Assembly (NCBI RefSeq): GCF_938074695.1
Contig: NZ_CALJEM010000041.1
Location: 1 to 42,080, forward strand
Origin: an uncultured Thermosynechococcus sp.
Lineage (GTDB): Bacteria; Cyanobacteriota; Cyanobacteriia; Thermosynechococcales; Thermosynechococcaceae
Length of the DNA stretch: 42,080 nt
Reading direction: 5' to 3'
Shown: positions 17,196 to 25,081 of the stretch, piece by piece
How the letters are laid out: each line of letters begins with the position of its first letter
How positions within the stretch are numbered: the stretch's first letter is position 1
Position numbers and translations under genes: made by a program
Notes under the pieces: model-generated
Database searches by the model: none
Told to the model about the DNA's origin: nothing
The model's input: only the letters and a program-made list of their open reading frames with translations

Positions 17196-18383
17196 CTAGA
17201 GAGCAACCATCGGGCTGGCTCCCCGTTGCGCCAATTCCTGTACTGTCTGCCGTGCCCAGCGATCGGCGGCCAAAATGTCCTCTAAGTTGGGGTTGCGAAT
17301 GTTTTGGCCAGAGTAGCGATCGCAGGTCATCTCAATCAGCCGCGGAATCTCCAAGAAGGAAATGGCCTCGGCAATAAAGAGGGCCACTGCCTCCTCATTG
17401 GCTGCATTGAGCACCGCCGGCATCGCCCCGCCGGCACGACCCGCAGCATAGGCCAGCCCCATACAGGGATACTTCTGGTGATCCGGCGATCGAAAGGTCA
17501 GACTTCCCGCCTTCACCAGATCCAACGCTGACCAATTCGTAGGAATCCGCTCTGGCCACGAGAGGGCATACAATAACGGCAACCGCATATCCGGCCAGCC
17601 CAACTGCGCCAGTACGGAGGTATCCTGCAACTCAATTAGCGAGTGAACAATGCTTTGGGGATGGATGACAATCTCAATGTTGTCGTAGTCCACGCCAAAA
17701 AGGTAATGCGCCTCAATCACCTCTAGACCCTTATTCATCAGGGTCGCCGAGTCCACGGTAATTTTTGGCCCCATTGACCAGTTGGGATGTTTGAGGGCAT
17801 CGGCCACCGTGACTTGGCAGAGTTTCTCCACGGGCCAATCCCGAAAGGCGCCCCCTGAGGCAGTAAGAATAATCTTCCGCAGTCCGCCTTCCGGCACCCC
17901 CTGCAAACATTGAAAAATAGCCGAATGCTCAGAATCGGCGGGCAAGAGCCTGACACCGTACTCTTGAAGTAGCGGCAAAACCACCGGACCACCGGCAATG
18001 AGCGTTTCCTTATTGGCCAAGGCAATATCCTTGCCCGCTTTAATGGCGGCAATTGTGGGCACCAGACCCGCACAGCCGACAATACCTGTCACCACCACAT
18101 CGGCATCCCCATAGGCCGCCACCGCCGCAATCCCTGCTTCGCCAGCCACCAAGTGCGGTTTTTGGGGCAGATCCGCCAATGCCGCCTCCAGTTCGGGCAG
18201 TTGATTGGGGTCGGCAATACTGACAATCTCCGGCTGAAATTGGCGAATTTGGGGAATGAGTCGCCCTAGGTTGCGTCCGGCGGCAAGGCCAACGACCCGA
18301 AAGCGATCGGGATATTGGGCAACAATGTCAAGGGTTTGGGTACCAATGGAGCCGGTGGAGCCAAGGAGATTAAGTGCCTTCAC
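17196..18383 (-). CDS. dxr: 1-deoxy-D-xylulose 5-phosphate reductoisomerase
   Basis: About 395 residues; it converts DXP to MEP with NADPH, the committed step of isoprenoid synthesis. Motifs are the NADPH-binding [13 protein letters not shown] at the N-terminus, [37 protein letters not shown] and [20 protein letters not shown] with EVIEAH. The start is uncertain. No ATG is present. GTG 18383 (VKALNLLG) matches where homologues begin, while GTG 18437 would add 18 residues; neither has a clear ribosome site. It is divergent from the NurA-domain gene, and ispH follows 43 bases after its stop. Confidence 0.92.
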   Translation of the reverse strand: MKALNLLGSTGSIGTQTLDIVAQYPDRFRVVGLAAGRNLGRLIPQIRQFQPEIVSIADPNQLPELEAALADLPQKPHLVAGEAGIAAVAAYGDADVVVTGIVGCAGLVPTIAAIKAGKDIALANKETLIAGGPVVLPLLQEYGVRLLPADSEHSAIFQCLQGVPEGGLRKIILTASGGAFRDWPVEKLCQVTVADALKHPNWSMGPKITVDSATLMNKGLEVIEAHYLFGVDYDNIEIVIHPQSIVHSLIELQDTSVLAQLGWPDMRLPLLYALSWPERIPTNWSALDLVKAGSLTFRSPDHQKYPCMGLAYAAGRAGGAMPAVLNAANEEAVALFIAEAISFLEIPRLIEMTCDRYSGQNIRNPNLEDILAADRWARQTVQELAQRGASPMVAL

Positions 18384-18501
18384 AGTTTTTGGGGGAGGGT
18401 CAGTGGACACCTTAATATTTACTGCAGGAGGGGACACAAGGCAAACCCATACTTATTCTGATGAGAATAGCAACAGGCGTTTCTCGACTCTATTCTTGGT
18501 T

Positions 18502-19680
18502 ATGGTGTTACCCCTTTCCCAACTGGTGCAGCAACTAAATCACAAAAAGGCTGACTTTCTCAACTATGACACAGCGCTTGCTCAAGTGCGACAGGACTAT
18601 CAACAGGCTCTAGGGACATGGCAACAAAAAACGCTTCCCGACATCACCGCTGCCATGGATCCGCAGATCACCGATTGGGGAGCCTGTCCCATTGAACCGT
18701 GGCCTCAGGGGTGGCGCATTCCTTTGGGGGTAGAGTGGCCCCATCGTCAGGCGGCGCGGGAGTGGGCAAGAACTCAACTCATGGATGTCACCACTGTGGC
18801 GGTGGATGGCTCCCAGATTCTGCCCAGTGAAGAGCTCTCCTTACCCGTGGCAGTAGTGCAGGCAGGTTGGTTTCTCAATCCCCACCGGGGAAATGGCTCC
18901 TATGCCAAAGAAATTGCCTTAGAACTGATTACGCCGGCGGAACTGCGCCAAGCGGAAGAACAGTTGCGCCAGCCCCAAATTTACCGCTTCCACGAACGCT
19001 ATGTGCACCTACGCCGCTTTGAACTGGAATTGAAAACTCTCCAGGAGCGCATGGCTGAAGTAGCTGCCCCGGCACTGTTATTGTTTGACGGCTCCTTTGT
19101 GGCGACCTTTGCGGAGTCCTACGCCCCAGAATGGCAAGCACGATATGTTGCGGCTCTTTGCCAAACCCTAGAGACCAGCCTGAAACGTCGGATTCCCCTC
19201 GTGGCTTACATTGATAGCTCCCAAGCGCGGGATTTAGTAACCCTTTTGGGGCATCTAGCAAATCTGCCGCCTAGTCCACACCTCTCAGATGCCCAACTGT
19301 TAAATACCGTTTTGACCCAGTGGGGCGATCGCTCACCGGTTTTTGTCTGCGATCGCGGCGGCATCCTTGGAAGCTATGGCTCTTGGGCAAAGGGTATTGG
19401 CTTTTGCTACCTCAAGGCCCATCACGGGTATCCGGTGCGCTTGGAACTGCCCCTGTGGATCTACAGAGAAGGATTACTGGATCCGGTGATTCGCTGGCTC
19501 TGTGGGGAACTGATTACCGGCCAGGGCTATCCCTATGCCCTCGAAGCTGCCGATCAATTGGCCGTTCTTCAAGGGAGCGATCGCCAAGCTTTCCTCAAGC
19601 AATTACAAGTCTGGGCAGAAAGCGTCGGCATGGAACTGCACTTTAGCCGCAAGTGGGTCAGCAAACAGCAGCGGCGTTAA
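18502..19680 (+). CDS. NurA-domain nuclease-like protein
   Basis: A 392-residue protein from ATG 18502. It has the two acidic NurA motifs: TVAVDGSQILPSEE (~96-110) and LLLFDGSFVATF (~193-205), each with a metal-binding Asp, plus later FVCDRGGILGSY and a C-terminal DPVIRWLCGEL region. NurA is a 5'-3' nuclease that in archaea works with the HerA helicase in DNA-end processing. Cyanobacteria carry NurA-domain proteins of unclear role. No herA, mre11 or rad50 gene lies within the window. The reading frame is open upstream, antisense to dxr, but that part is not coding. Confidence 0.78.
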   Translation: MVLPLSQLVQQLNHKKADFLNYDTALAQVRQDYQQALGTWQQKTLPDITAAMDPQITDWGACPIEPWPQGWRIPLGVEWPHRQAAREWARTQLMDVTTVAVDGSQILPSEELSLPVAVVQAGWFLNPHRGNGSYAKEIALELITPAELRQAEEQLRQPQIYRFHERYVHLRRFELELKTLQERMAEVAAPALLLFDGSFVATFAESYAPEWQARYVAALCQTLETSLKRRIPLVAYIDSSQARDLVTLLGHLANLPPSPHLSDAQLLNTVLTQWGDRSPVFVCDRGGILGSYGSWAKGIGFCYLKAHHGYPVRLELPLWIYREGLLDPVIRWLCGELITGQGYPYALEAADQLAVLQGSDRQAFLKQLQVWAESVGMELHFSRKWVSKQQRR

Positions 19681-20060
19681 CTTTACCGAGGTGATTTTTT
19701 TAATGCCTTCAGTGCCTCTTCCGGTTCCCGCTGCGTTTTTGCCCCGCAATCGGCGCAACAGTTCTAGGGCTTCTTCGCGGGTTTGACCGGTATTTTGTTG
19801 GTGCCGTTGCCAAAAGTCCTCCCACCAGCGGGGGGGTGAGGATCAACCCGCCAACCGGCCAATCAACGCCATTCCCATCCCCGCCGCTAAGGGACAACTG
19901 CTCATTGAGCTGACGGCTTCATTTCTTCATTGCTTAGCGAGCGATCGCCCTGCCCCTCAGGGCATAACTGCTCCCCTAGACTTCTGCAAAAACCCTTAAT
20001 CGTCGCTCTTTTGGGAAATAGCCCTGATATAATCGCAACGATTCTCTGGTTGACGACGTT
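19681..20060. other. Intergenic stretch with a possible gene remnant
   Basis: Between the NurA-domain gene and argJ there is no intact gene. On the minus strand, from about 19840 down to 19690, a frame reads SPPRWWEDFWQRHQQNTGQ and then TREEALELLRRLRG, which looks like real protein but has no start and no identifiable family. On the plus strand about 19855-19965 another frame reads NRPINAIPIPAAKGQLLIEL. Both may be pieces of decayed genes. Nothing else was seen. Confidence 0.3.
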
Positions 20061-21320
20061 ATGGGTCACTGGCAACGGATTACAGGTGGGGTCACTGCCC
20101 CCAAAGGATATCGGGCTGCGGGAATGGCAGCAGGATTAAAAGCTTCAGGGGCAGCGGATCTAGCATTGATTGTTTCCGACGTGCCGGCGATTGCCGCTGG
20201 GGTATTTACAACGAACCACGTGTGTGCAGCCCCTGTAACCTACTGTCGTCAGCGGTTACAAACGAAGGGAACAGCGCAAGCCATTTTGTGTAATTCCGGT
20301 CAAGCCAATGCTGCCACCGGCGAACAGGGCTGGCAGGCAGTTTTAGCCCAAGCGGAGATGGTGGCAACGGCCTTAGGAGTCAGTCCAGAGATGGTGCTGG
20401 TGGCGTCAACAGGGGTCATTGGTCAGCCGATTCCCCTGGAGAAAATACGCCAAGCTTTGCCCACCCTGACGGCAAGCTTAAGCCCCAACAATGGGGAGGC
20501 TGCTGCCCGTGCCATTATGACGACAGATTTAGTGCCTAAGCAAATTGCTCTTGAAGCCATCTGGGAAGACCAACCCGTTCGCATTGGCGGCATCGCTAAG
20601 GGTTCAGGAATGATTCACCCAAATATGGCGACGATGCTGGCCTTTATTACCTGTGATGCCGCCGTATCTCCCCATCTGTGGCAGGAGATGCTGCAACGCG
20701 CCTGCGATCGCTCCTTCAATCAAATTACGGTTGATGGCGATACCAGCACCAATGACAGTGTCATTGCTTTGGCCAATGGCCAATCCCGCACCCCGGCAAT
20801 TACAGAGCCAGGACCTGCGGCAACTCGTCTGGAGGAAATGTTGACCGCAGTCTGTGTCCATTTGGCAAAGGCGATCGCCCGTGACGGCGAGGGAGCAACC
20901 TGCCTCATTGAAGTGCAGGTGAGCGGTGCCAGTGATGATGTAGCCGCACGCCAAGTGGCCAGAACCATTGCCGGCTCCATGCTGGTGAAATCCGCCATCT
21001 ATGGCCGAGATCCCAATTGGGGACGTATTGCTGCCGCCGCTGGTCGCGCCGGGGTGCCCTTTGATGCCAGCAATCTGGCTATTTCCCTTGGCGGGATTCC
21101 AATGATGTGCCAAGGTCAACCTCTGCCCTTTGATCGCGCCGCTGCCAATGCCTACTTGGTGAACCAAGCCACTGCCAGCGTGGATGCCAGCGGCCAACAA
21201 TCCATTGAACATCCCGTGGTTATTGAAGTGAGTATCGGCCACGGCCATGGTCGTGGTCTCGCTTGGGGCTGTGATCTTAGCTACGACTATGTGAAAATCA
21301 ATGCCGAGTACACCACTTAG
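20061..21320 (+). CDS. argJ: Bifunctional ornithine acetyltransferase / N-acetylglutamate synthase
   Basis: A 419-residue ArgJ, recycling the acetyl group from N-acetylornithine to glutamate in arginine synthesis. The start is ATG 20061 (MGHWQRITGGVTAPKGY), matching the family N-terminus. The self-cleavage and nucleophile site lies in HPNMATMLAFIT, where the chain is cut before the Thr to give alpha and beta subunits. Other signatures are NSGQANAATG, VASTGVIGQPIP, VDGDTSTNDSV and DPNWGRIAAAAGRAG. Whether it is bifunctional or only transfers acetyl cannot be read from the sequence. It stands alone, with no other arg genes adjacent. Confidence 0.95.
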   Translation: MGHWQRITGGVTAPKGYRAAGMAAGLKASGAADLALIVSDVPAIAAGVFTTNHVCAAPVTYCRQRLQTKGTAQAILCNSGQANAATGEQGWQAVLAQAEMVATALGVSPEMVLVASTGVIGQPIPLEKIRQALPTLTASLSPNNGEAAARAIMTTDLVPKQIALEAIWEDQPVRIGGIAKGSGMIHPNMATMLAFITCDAAVSPHLWQEMLQRACDRSFNQITVDGDTSTNDSVIALANGQSRTPAITEPGPAATRLEEMLTAVCVHLAKAIARDGEGATCLIEVQVSGASDDVAARQVARTIAGSMLVKSAIYGRDPNWGRIAAAAGRAGVPFDASNLAISLGGIPMMCQGQPLPFDRAAANAYLVNQATASVDASGQQSIEHPVVIEVSIGHGHGRGLAWGCDLSYDYVKINAEYTT

Positions 21321-21333
21321 TCCCTTGTTAGAC

Positions 21334-21498
21334 CTATTGACCTCCCCGCAGAAAATCAAGTTTTGTACCCATCCCATGACTGCTGCTGCTCTTCTCAAGG
21401 GAGGTGGCAAGAGCGGCCACCTGTTTGCGATCGCGAGGGGTAGCTAGAATACCTCGATTCAGGCCAGCGATCGCCATTAACAATTCTGTTTTCGCCAC
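21334..21498 (-). pseudogene. N-terminal remnant of a PAP/fibrillin-like protein
   Basis: GTG at 21498, preceded by AGGAGG, opens a 54-codon frame. It reads MAKTELLMAIAGLNRGILAT followed by PRDRKQVAALATSLE, then loses resemblance and ends at TAG 21334-21336. The first ~35 residues match the start of plastid-lipid-associated (PAP/fibrillin) proteins, which normally run to about 190 residues or more and sit at thylakoids or plastoglobules. The rest is missing. It is either a decayed gene with its translation start still intact or, less likely, a new short protein. It diverges from sqdX. Confidence 0.5.
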
Positions 21499-21602
21499 TG
21501 TTTACCCCTCCTTAGGAAGGAAACTTTTTGGCTCCGACGGGTTGCGCCAAGACCCCCCTGATTCGAGAATGGGAAAAATCCCTCTCCATTCAGGTTACCG
21601 AA

Positions 21603-22742
21603 ATGCGGATCGCGCTATTTACCGAGACATTTCTGCCCAAAATTGATGGCATTGTTACCCGTTTGTGTCAAACTGTACGCCATCTGCAACGCCATGGGCA
21701 TCAGGTGTTGGTGGTGGCTCCTGAGGGTGGGTTAGATCATTATGAAGGCGCGCAGATCTACGGTGTCTCCGGTTTTCCCCTCCCATTGTATCCTGAACTC
21801 AAATTAGCCCTGCCGCGACCCGCCATTGGTAAAGCCCTAGCCACCTTTGAACCCGATCTGATCCATGTGGCCAATCCGGCTGTTTTAGGGTTGGCGGGTT
21901 TGTACTATGCGGAGAAATTGCAATTACCCTTAGTGGCCTCCTACCATACCCACCTGCCCCAATATCTGAAGTACTATGGCCTAGGGTTTCTTGAGGAAGT
22001 CCTCTGGTCACTGCTGCGCTGGGGGCATAACCGCGCTCAATTGAATTTGTGTACCTCGACAGCAATGGTGGCGGAACTGAAAGCCCACGGGATTCGCCAT
22101 CTCCATCTCTGGCAGCGGGGCGTGGATGTGGAATTGTTCCATCCCCAACGCCAAAGTCAAGAAATGCGACATTTTCTCAGTCAAGGGCATCCAGATGCTC
22201 CCCTGCTCCTTTACGTGGGTCGCCTCTCGGCTGAAAAGGAAATTGAGCAAATTAAACCCATCCTAGAGCAGATACCGCAGGCAAGACTGGCCCTAGTGGG
22301 CAATGGCCCCCATCGAGATGCCCTAGAAAAACACTTTGCCGGTACACCCACCCATTTTGTCGGCTATCTGCGGGGTGAACGCTTGGCGGCGGCCTTTGCC
22401 TCGGCGGATGTCTTTATTTTTCCCTCACGCACGGAAACCCTTGGCTTGGTTCTCTTAGAGGCGATGGCGGCAGGCTGTCCGGTGGTGGCGGCCAATAGTG
22501 GGGGAATTCCCGATATTGTCACTGATGGAGTGAATGGCTTTTTGTTTGATCCAGCGGATCCTACGGGAGCGATCACGGCTTGTCAACGTCTTTTTGACTC
22601 GCCGGGTGACCGCGAGACCCTCCGCCAAAATGCCCGCCAAGAGGCAGAACGCTGGAGTTGGGCTGCCGCCACCCAGCAACTGGAGGAGTACTATCGGTCT
22701 CTTTTGCCAGCTCCGCAACGGGATGTGGCTCTCAGTCGTTGA
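21603..22742 (+). CDS. sqdX: UDP-sulfoquinovose:diacylglycerol sulfoquinovosyltransferase
   Basis: A 379-residue GT-B, GT4-family transferase adding sulfoquinovose to diacylglycerol to make the thylakoid sulfolipid SQDG. It begins MRIALFTETFLPKIDGIVTR, the conserved start; the frame is open upstream to 21528 but that part is not conserved. Signatures of SqdX/SQD2 are ASYHTHLPQYLKYYGLG, LCTSTAMVAELKAHGI, LLYVGRLSAEKEIE and FIFPSRTETLGLVLLEAMAA with GGIPDIVTDGVNG. It is a peripheral membrane enzyme. The partner sqdB (UDP-sulfoquinovose synthase) is not in the window. The last 11 bases overlap the convergent midA-like gene. Confidence 0.93.
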   Translation: MRIALFTETFLPKIDGIVTRLCQTVRHLQRHGHQVLVVAPEGGLDHYEGAQIYGVSGFPLPLYPELKLALPRPAIGKALATFEPDLIHVANPAVLGLAGLYYAEKLQLPLVASYHTHLPQYLKYYGLGFLEEVLWSLLRWGHNRAQLNLCTSTAMVAELKAHGIRHLHLWQRGVDVELFHPQRQSQEMRHFLSQGHPDAPLLLYVGRLSAEKEIEQIKPILEQIPQARLALVGNGPHRDALEKHFAGTPTHFVGYLRGERLAAAFASADVFIFPSRTETLGLVLLEAMAAGCPVVAANSGGIPDIVTDGVNGFLFDPADPTGAITACQRLFDSPGDRETLRQNARQEAERWSWAAATQQLEEYYRSLLPAPQRDVALSR

Positions 22743-23925
22743 GCAACCTTGGGGAAGTCCCCCTCTGAGTTGCTCTGAATACCTGATCTGCTTCCTGTAA
22801 GGGCGGCAGTTTTAGGGTGGCCTGTTTGCCCTGAAGAACGACGTAGAAGCCACCGAGGCCTAGAGGATCAATGAGTTGGTGTAGGGATTGATGGCGGTTT
22901 AAGGCGTGGAGGAGATGGCCATTACTCTGTTGTTGGGCAAGGAGGCGATCGCCCAAGCCTAGGGCCATGAGAAACAAACTCTGACGGGTGATATACAGGG
23001 TTTCAAGGCCAAACTTTTCCCCGTAGCGAGTCAAGGCAGTCACATCCACATGAGCTGTGATGTCCTGCTCGCCAACAAAACTATAGGGATTGTTGTGGCG
23101 GCGATGGCGGTAGTAGCACTGTAGGGTGCCCTCACAGCGGGCAGGATGGTAGTACTGATGTGCGGGATACCCATAGTCAATGGTAAGAACAAAGCCCTGC
23201 TCAAGGCGCTGGCTGAGGTCTTTTAACCACGGGATAAGGCGCAGATTGACTTCAGTACGGTAGCCGTCGGCATAGCCCTGCTGCTGTGGATCAATGCCGA
23301 TAGTGGCAAAGTACTCATGGATGCGATCCTCCCTCAGGGGGCGCAACACCTCTTGAAAGGCTCCTTGCTTATCGAGGGTTACATAAATTTCCTGCCAGTT
23401 GCCCCCCTGCCATTGCAGCCGATGCACCGGAAAAGCATCGATCAGTTCATTGCTAAAGATACAGCCGATGATCGATTCCGCAGGGGTCTCAGCACCTTGC
23501 CAGGACAGGCGATCGCCCCAACGTGCCAAGCGTTGCTGTTGGCGCTCCCGTAAACTGGGGGATTGTTCTTGAATCTGATACTTTAGGGCGGCAAAGAAAT
23601 CGGGATAGGTGGCTTGACTATAACCTAAGACAACATCAGCAAACTCCCCCTCACCAGCGCCCATTTCCAGTAGTGTAAACCGTTGGGGACAATCCAAAGC
23701 GTGCCACATCTGAACAAAGGCCTCGGTGAGGAGTTCGGCAAAATCTCTAGTCAGACTACCGGAGGTGATAAAGTCGCCCCTTCGGCCGATTTGCATTTGA
23801 GGTCGGTTATAGTAGCCCCCCTGTGGGGCATACAGCGCCAAATCCATAAACTCACAAAAGGAAATGGCGCCCACTGCCCTAATGCGCTCCTGAATTTCAA
23901 CAAGTAGCGGATTGCCCGTCGGCAT
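22732..23925 (-). CDS. SAM-dependent methyltransferase, MidA/NDUFAF7 (DUF185) family
   Basis: A 397-residue protein with the family's N-terminal signature (ISFCEFMDLALYAPQGGYY, GRRGDFITSGSLTRDFAELL), the SAM-binding LLEMGAGEGEFADVVL, the substrate-side FSNELIDAFPVHRLQW and FVLTIDYGYPAHQYYHP. In mitochondria NDUFAF7 methylates an arginine of a complex I subunit. The bacterial substrate is not known to me; NDH-1 would be a natural guess. ATG 23925 overlaps the stop of the upstream putA remnant (TAATG). The C-terminus overlaps sqdX by 11 bases. Confidence 0.85.
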   Translation of the reverse strand: MPTGNPLLVEIQERIRAVGAISFCEFMDLALYAPQGGYYNRPQMQIGRRGDFITSGSLTRDFAELLTEAFVQMWHALDCPQRFTLLEMGAGEGEFADVVLGYSQATYPDFFAALKYQIQEQSPSLRERQQQRLARWGDRLSWQGAETPAESIIGCIFSNELIDAFPVHRLQWQGGNWQEIYVTLDKQGAFQEVLRPLREDRIHEYFATIGIDPQQQGYADGYRTEVNLRLIPWLKDLSQRLEQGFVLTIDYGYPAHQYYHPARCEGTLQCYYRHRRHNNPYSFVGEQDITAHVDVTALTRYGEKFGLETLYITRQSLFLMALGLGDRLLAQQQSNGHLLHALNRHQSLHQLIDPLGLGGFYVVLQGKQATLKLPPLQEADQVFRATQRGTSPRLLND

Positions 23926-24574
23926 TAATTATCCAGTCCAGCAATGGGTGCAAAGCCTTGGCGCTGCACATTCTCGGTAATGACGCGCGGCTCAGGAAAT
24001 TGTAGCAGGTAGGAGTAGAAGGCCGTCAACTTCACGGAAACCTGTACCGGGTTGACTCCCGCCCGCTGCCCTAAGGGGCTGAGTTGCGCCATTAAGTCAA
24101 GGTAGCGTCGCGATACTGCTGCGCCTCGGCCTCTGTAATTACCGCCTCCCCTAGAATATCCATGGTCACCAGCATGCCCTGCTTGCCCAAATGGCCAATG
24201 GTTTTCAGCACCTGTTCGGTGGTTTCGCCGGCAATGTATTTGTGGGCAAGGGCTTGCACGGCAGTCATAAATGTGGTGGCCGCTGCTTGCGCTGGCAGTG
24301 AATCGGGTTGGGCAAAGTTGAGGAGCTTTTTCAAGCGTTCCGGCAGTTCCACAGCGGGGTCACTGAGGTACTCTTGGAGATGGCGAGCCACCTCGCTTTT
24401 GCTGCGCAGGCTAGGCAGACAGTCAATGGGCCGAAAAAGTTGTACCCGCAGGCACGGCTGTTCCATAGCCCAACCGAGCAGCTTGTTTTCTATGCGGATT
24501 TGCTCCCGCAATTGGCTCAGGAAGTTTCGGGAAGTTTGGCTTGCTGCCCACAGTTGACGGGCGATCGCAATCAT
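23925..24574 (-). pseudogene. putA: Remnant of putA/rocA (proline dehydrogenase / P5C dehydrogenase)
   Basis: 24574-24092 encodes 160 residues like the N-terminal arm of cyanobacterial PutA: FLSQLREQIRIENKLLGWAM, CLRVQLFRPIDCLPSLRSKS, then ALAHKYIAGETTEQ and ILGEAVITEAEAQQY. A frameshift follows, and the next frame continues YLDLMAQLSPLGQ and VNPVQVSVKLTAFYSYL. It then jumps to PRVITENVQRQGFAP, which resembles the extreme C-terminus, ending at TAA 23925-23927. About 650 bp survive of a gene normally near 3 kb, and all catalytic residues are lost. The proper start codon is also missing. Proline catabolism through this enzyme would be absent unless another copy exists. Confidence 0.75.
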
Positions 24575-24670
24575 TTGTGCTTCGTAAAGATCATCGAAAA
24601 ACAGAGGGGTGAGGAGGCGTTTCCTTTATCCTCCCATGTTCCCCAGAAAGACAAGGGTCTCAGCCCCTTG

Positions 24671-25069
24671 CTAGCGCGGACGAATAAAATGGCGGTTGGC
24701 TCGCACCAAGCAAATCTGATTGTCCTTCCCAAGGGTCACCTTCAGCCAAGGCAGACCACGATCATCAGGGATCATGGCAAAACCGGCTGGGGCAAGATTT
24801 GCCTTCAACACCGTGCCGCGTGGAAAGCGACGCACCACAGGCCAGCGCCAAATGTCTGTCCGCGGCCACTTGGCCAGGGGACTATACCACGCCTTTGGGA
24901 CTTGGGGTGACCACCGACAGTTGAGGCCTTGCCTATCTGAGTCCACCACCACCCAAGTGCGATGATCAGTGCGGAGAGGGTAGTCTCCATGGCGGTTGGC
25001 TTGGGGTAAATTGGGGTTCTGGGCAAGGAGCGGTAGGAGTAGTAAAGTTGTCCAAACCCTTCGAGGCAT
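24671..25069 (-). CDS. Small secreted protein with an SH3-like C-terminal region
   Basis: A 132-residue protein. A signal peptide covers ~1-24 (RRVWTTLLLLPLLAQNPNLPQA). The mature part has SDRQGLNCRWSP, RRFPRGTVLKANL, DRGLPWLKVTLG and ICLVRANRHFIRP, a layout typical of short cyanobacterial SH3-like (bacterial SH3_3) periplasmic proteins, with two Cys that could form a disulfide. The start is ATG 25069; the frame is open far upstream, antisense to priA, but that part is not coding. It is divergent from priA with 12 bases between starts, so the promoters must lie within one another's coding regions. The function is unknown. Confidence 0.65.
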   Translation of the reverse strand: MPRRVWTTLLLLPLLAQNPNLPQANRHGDYPLRTDHRTWVVVDSDRQGLNCRWSPQVPKAWYSPLAKWPRTDIWRWPVVRRFPRGTVLKANLAPAGFAMIPDDRGLPWLKVTLGKDNQICLVRANRHFIRPR

Positions 25070-25081
25070 TTTTTTCCGCCT

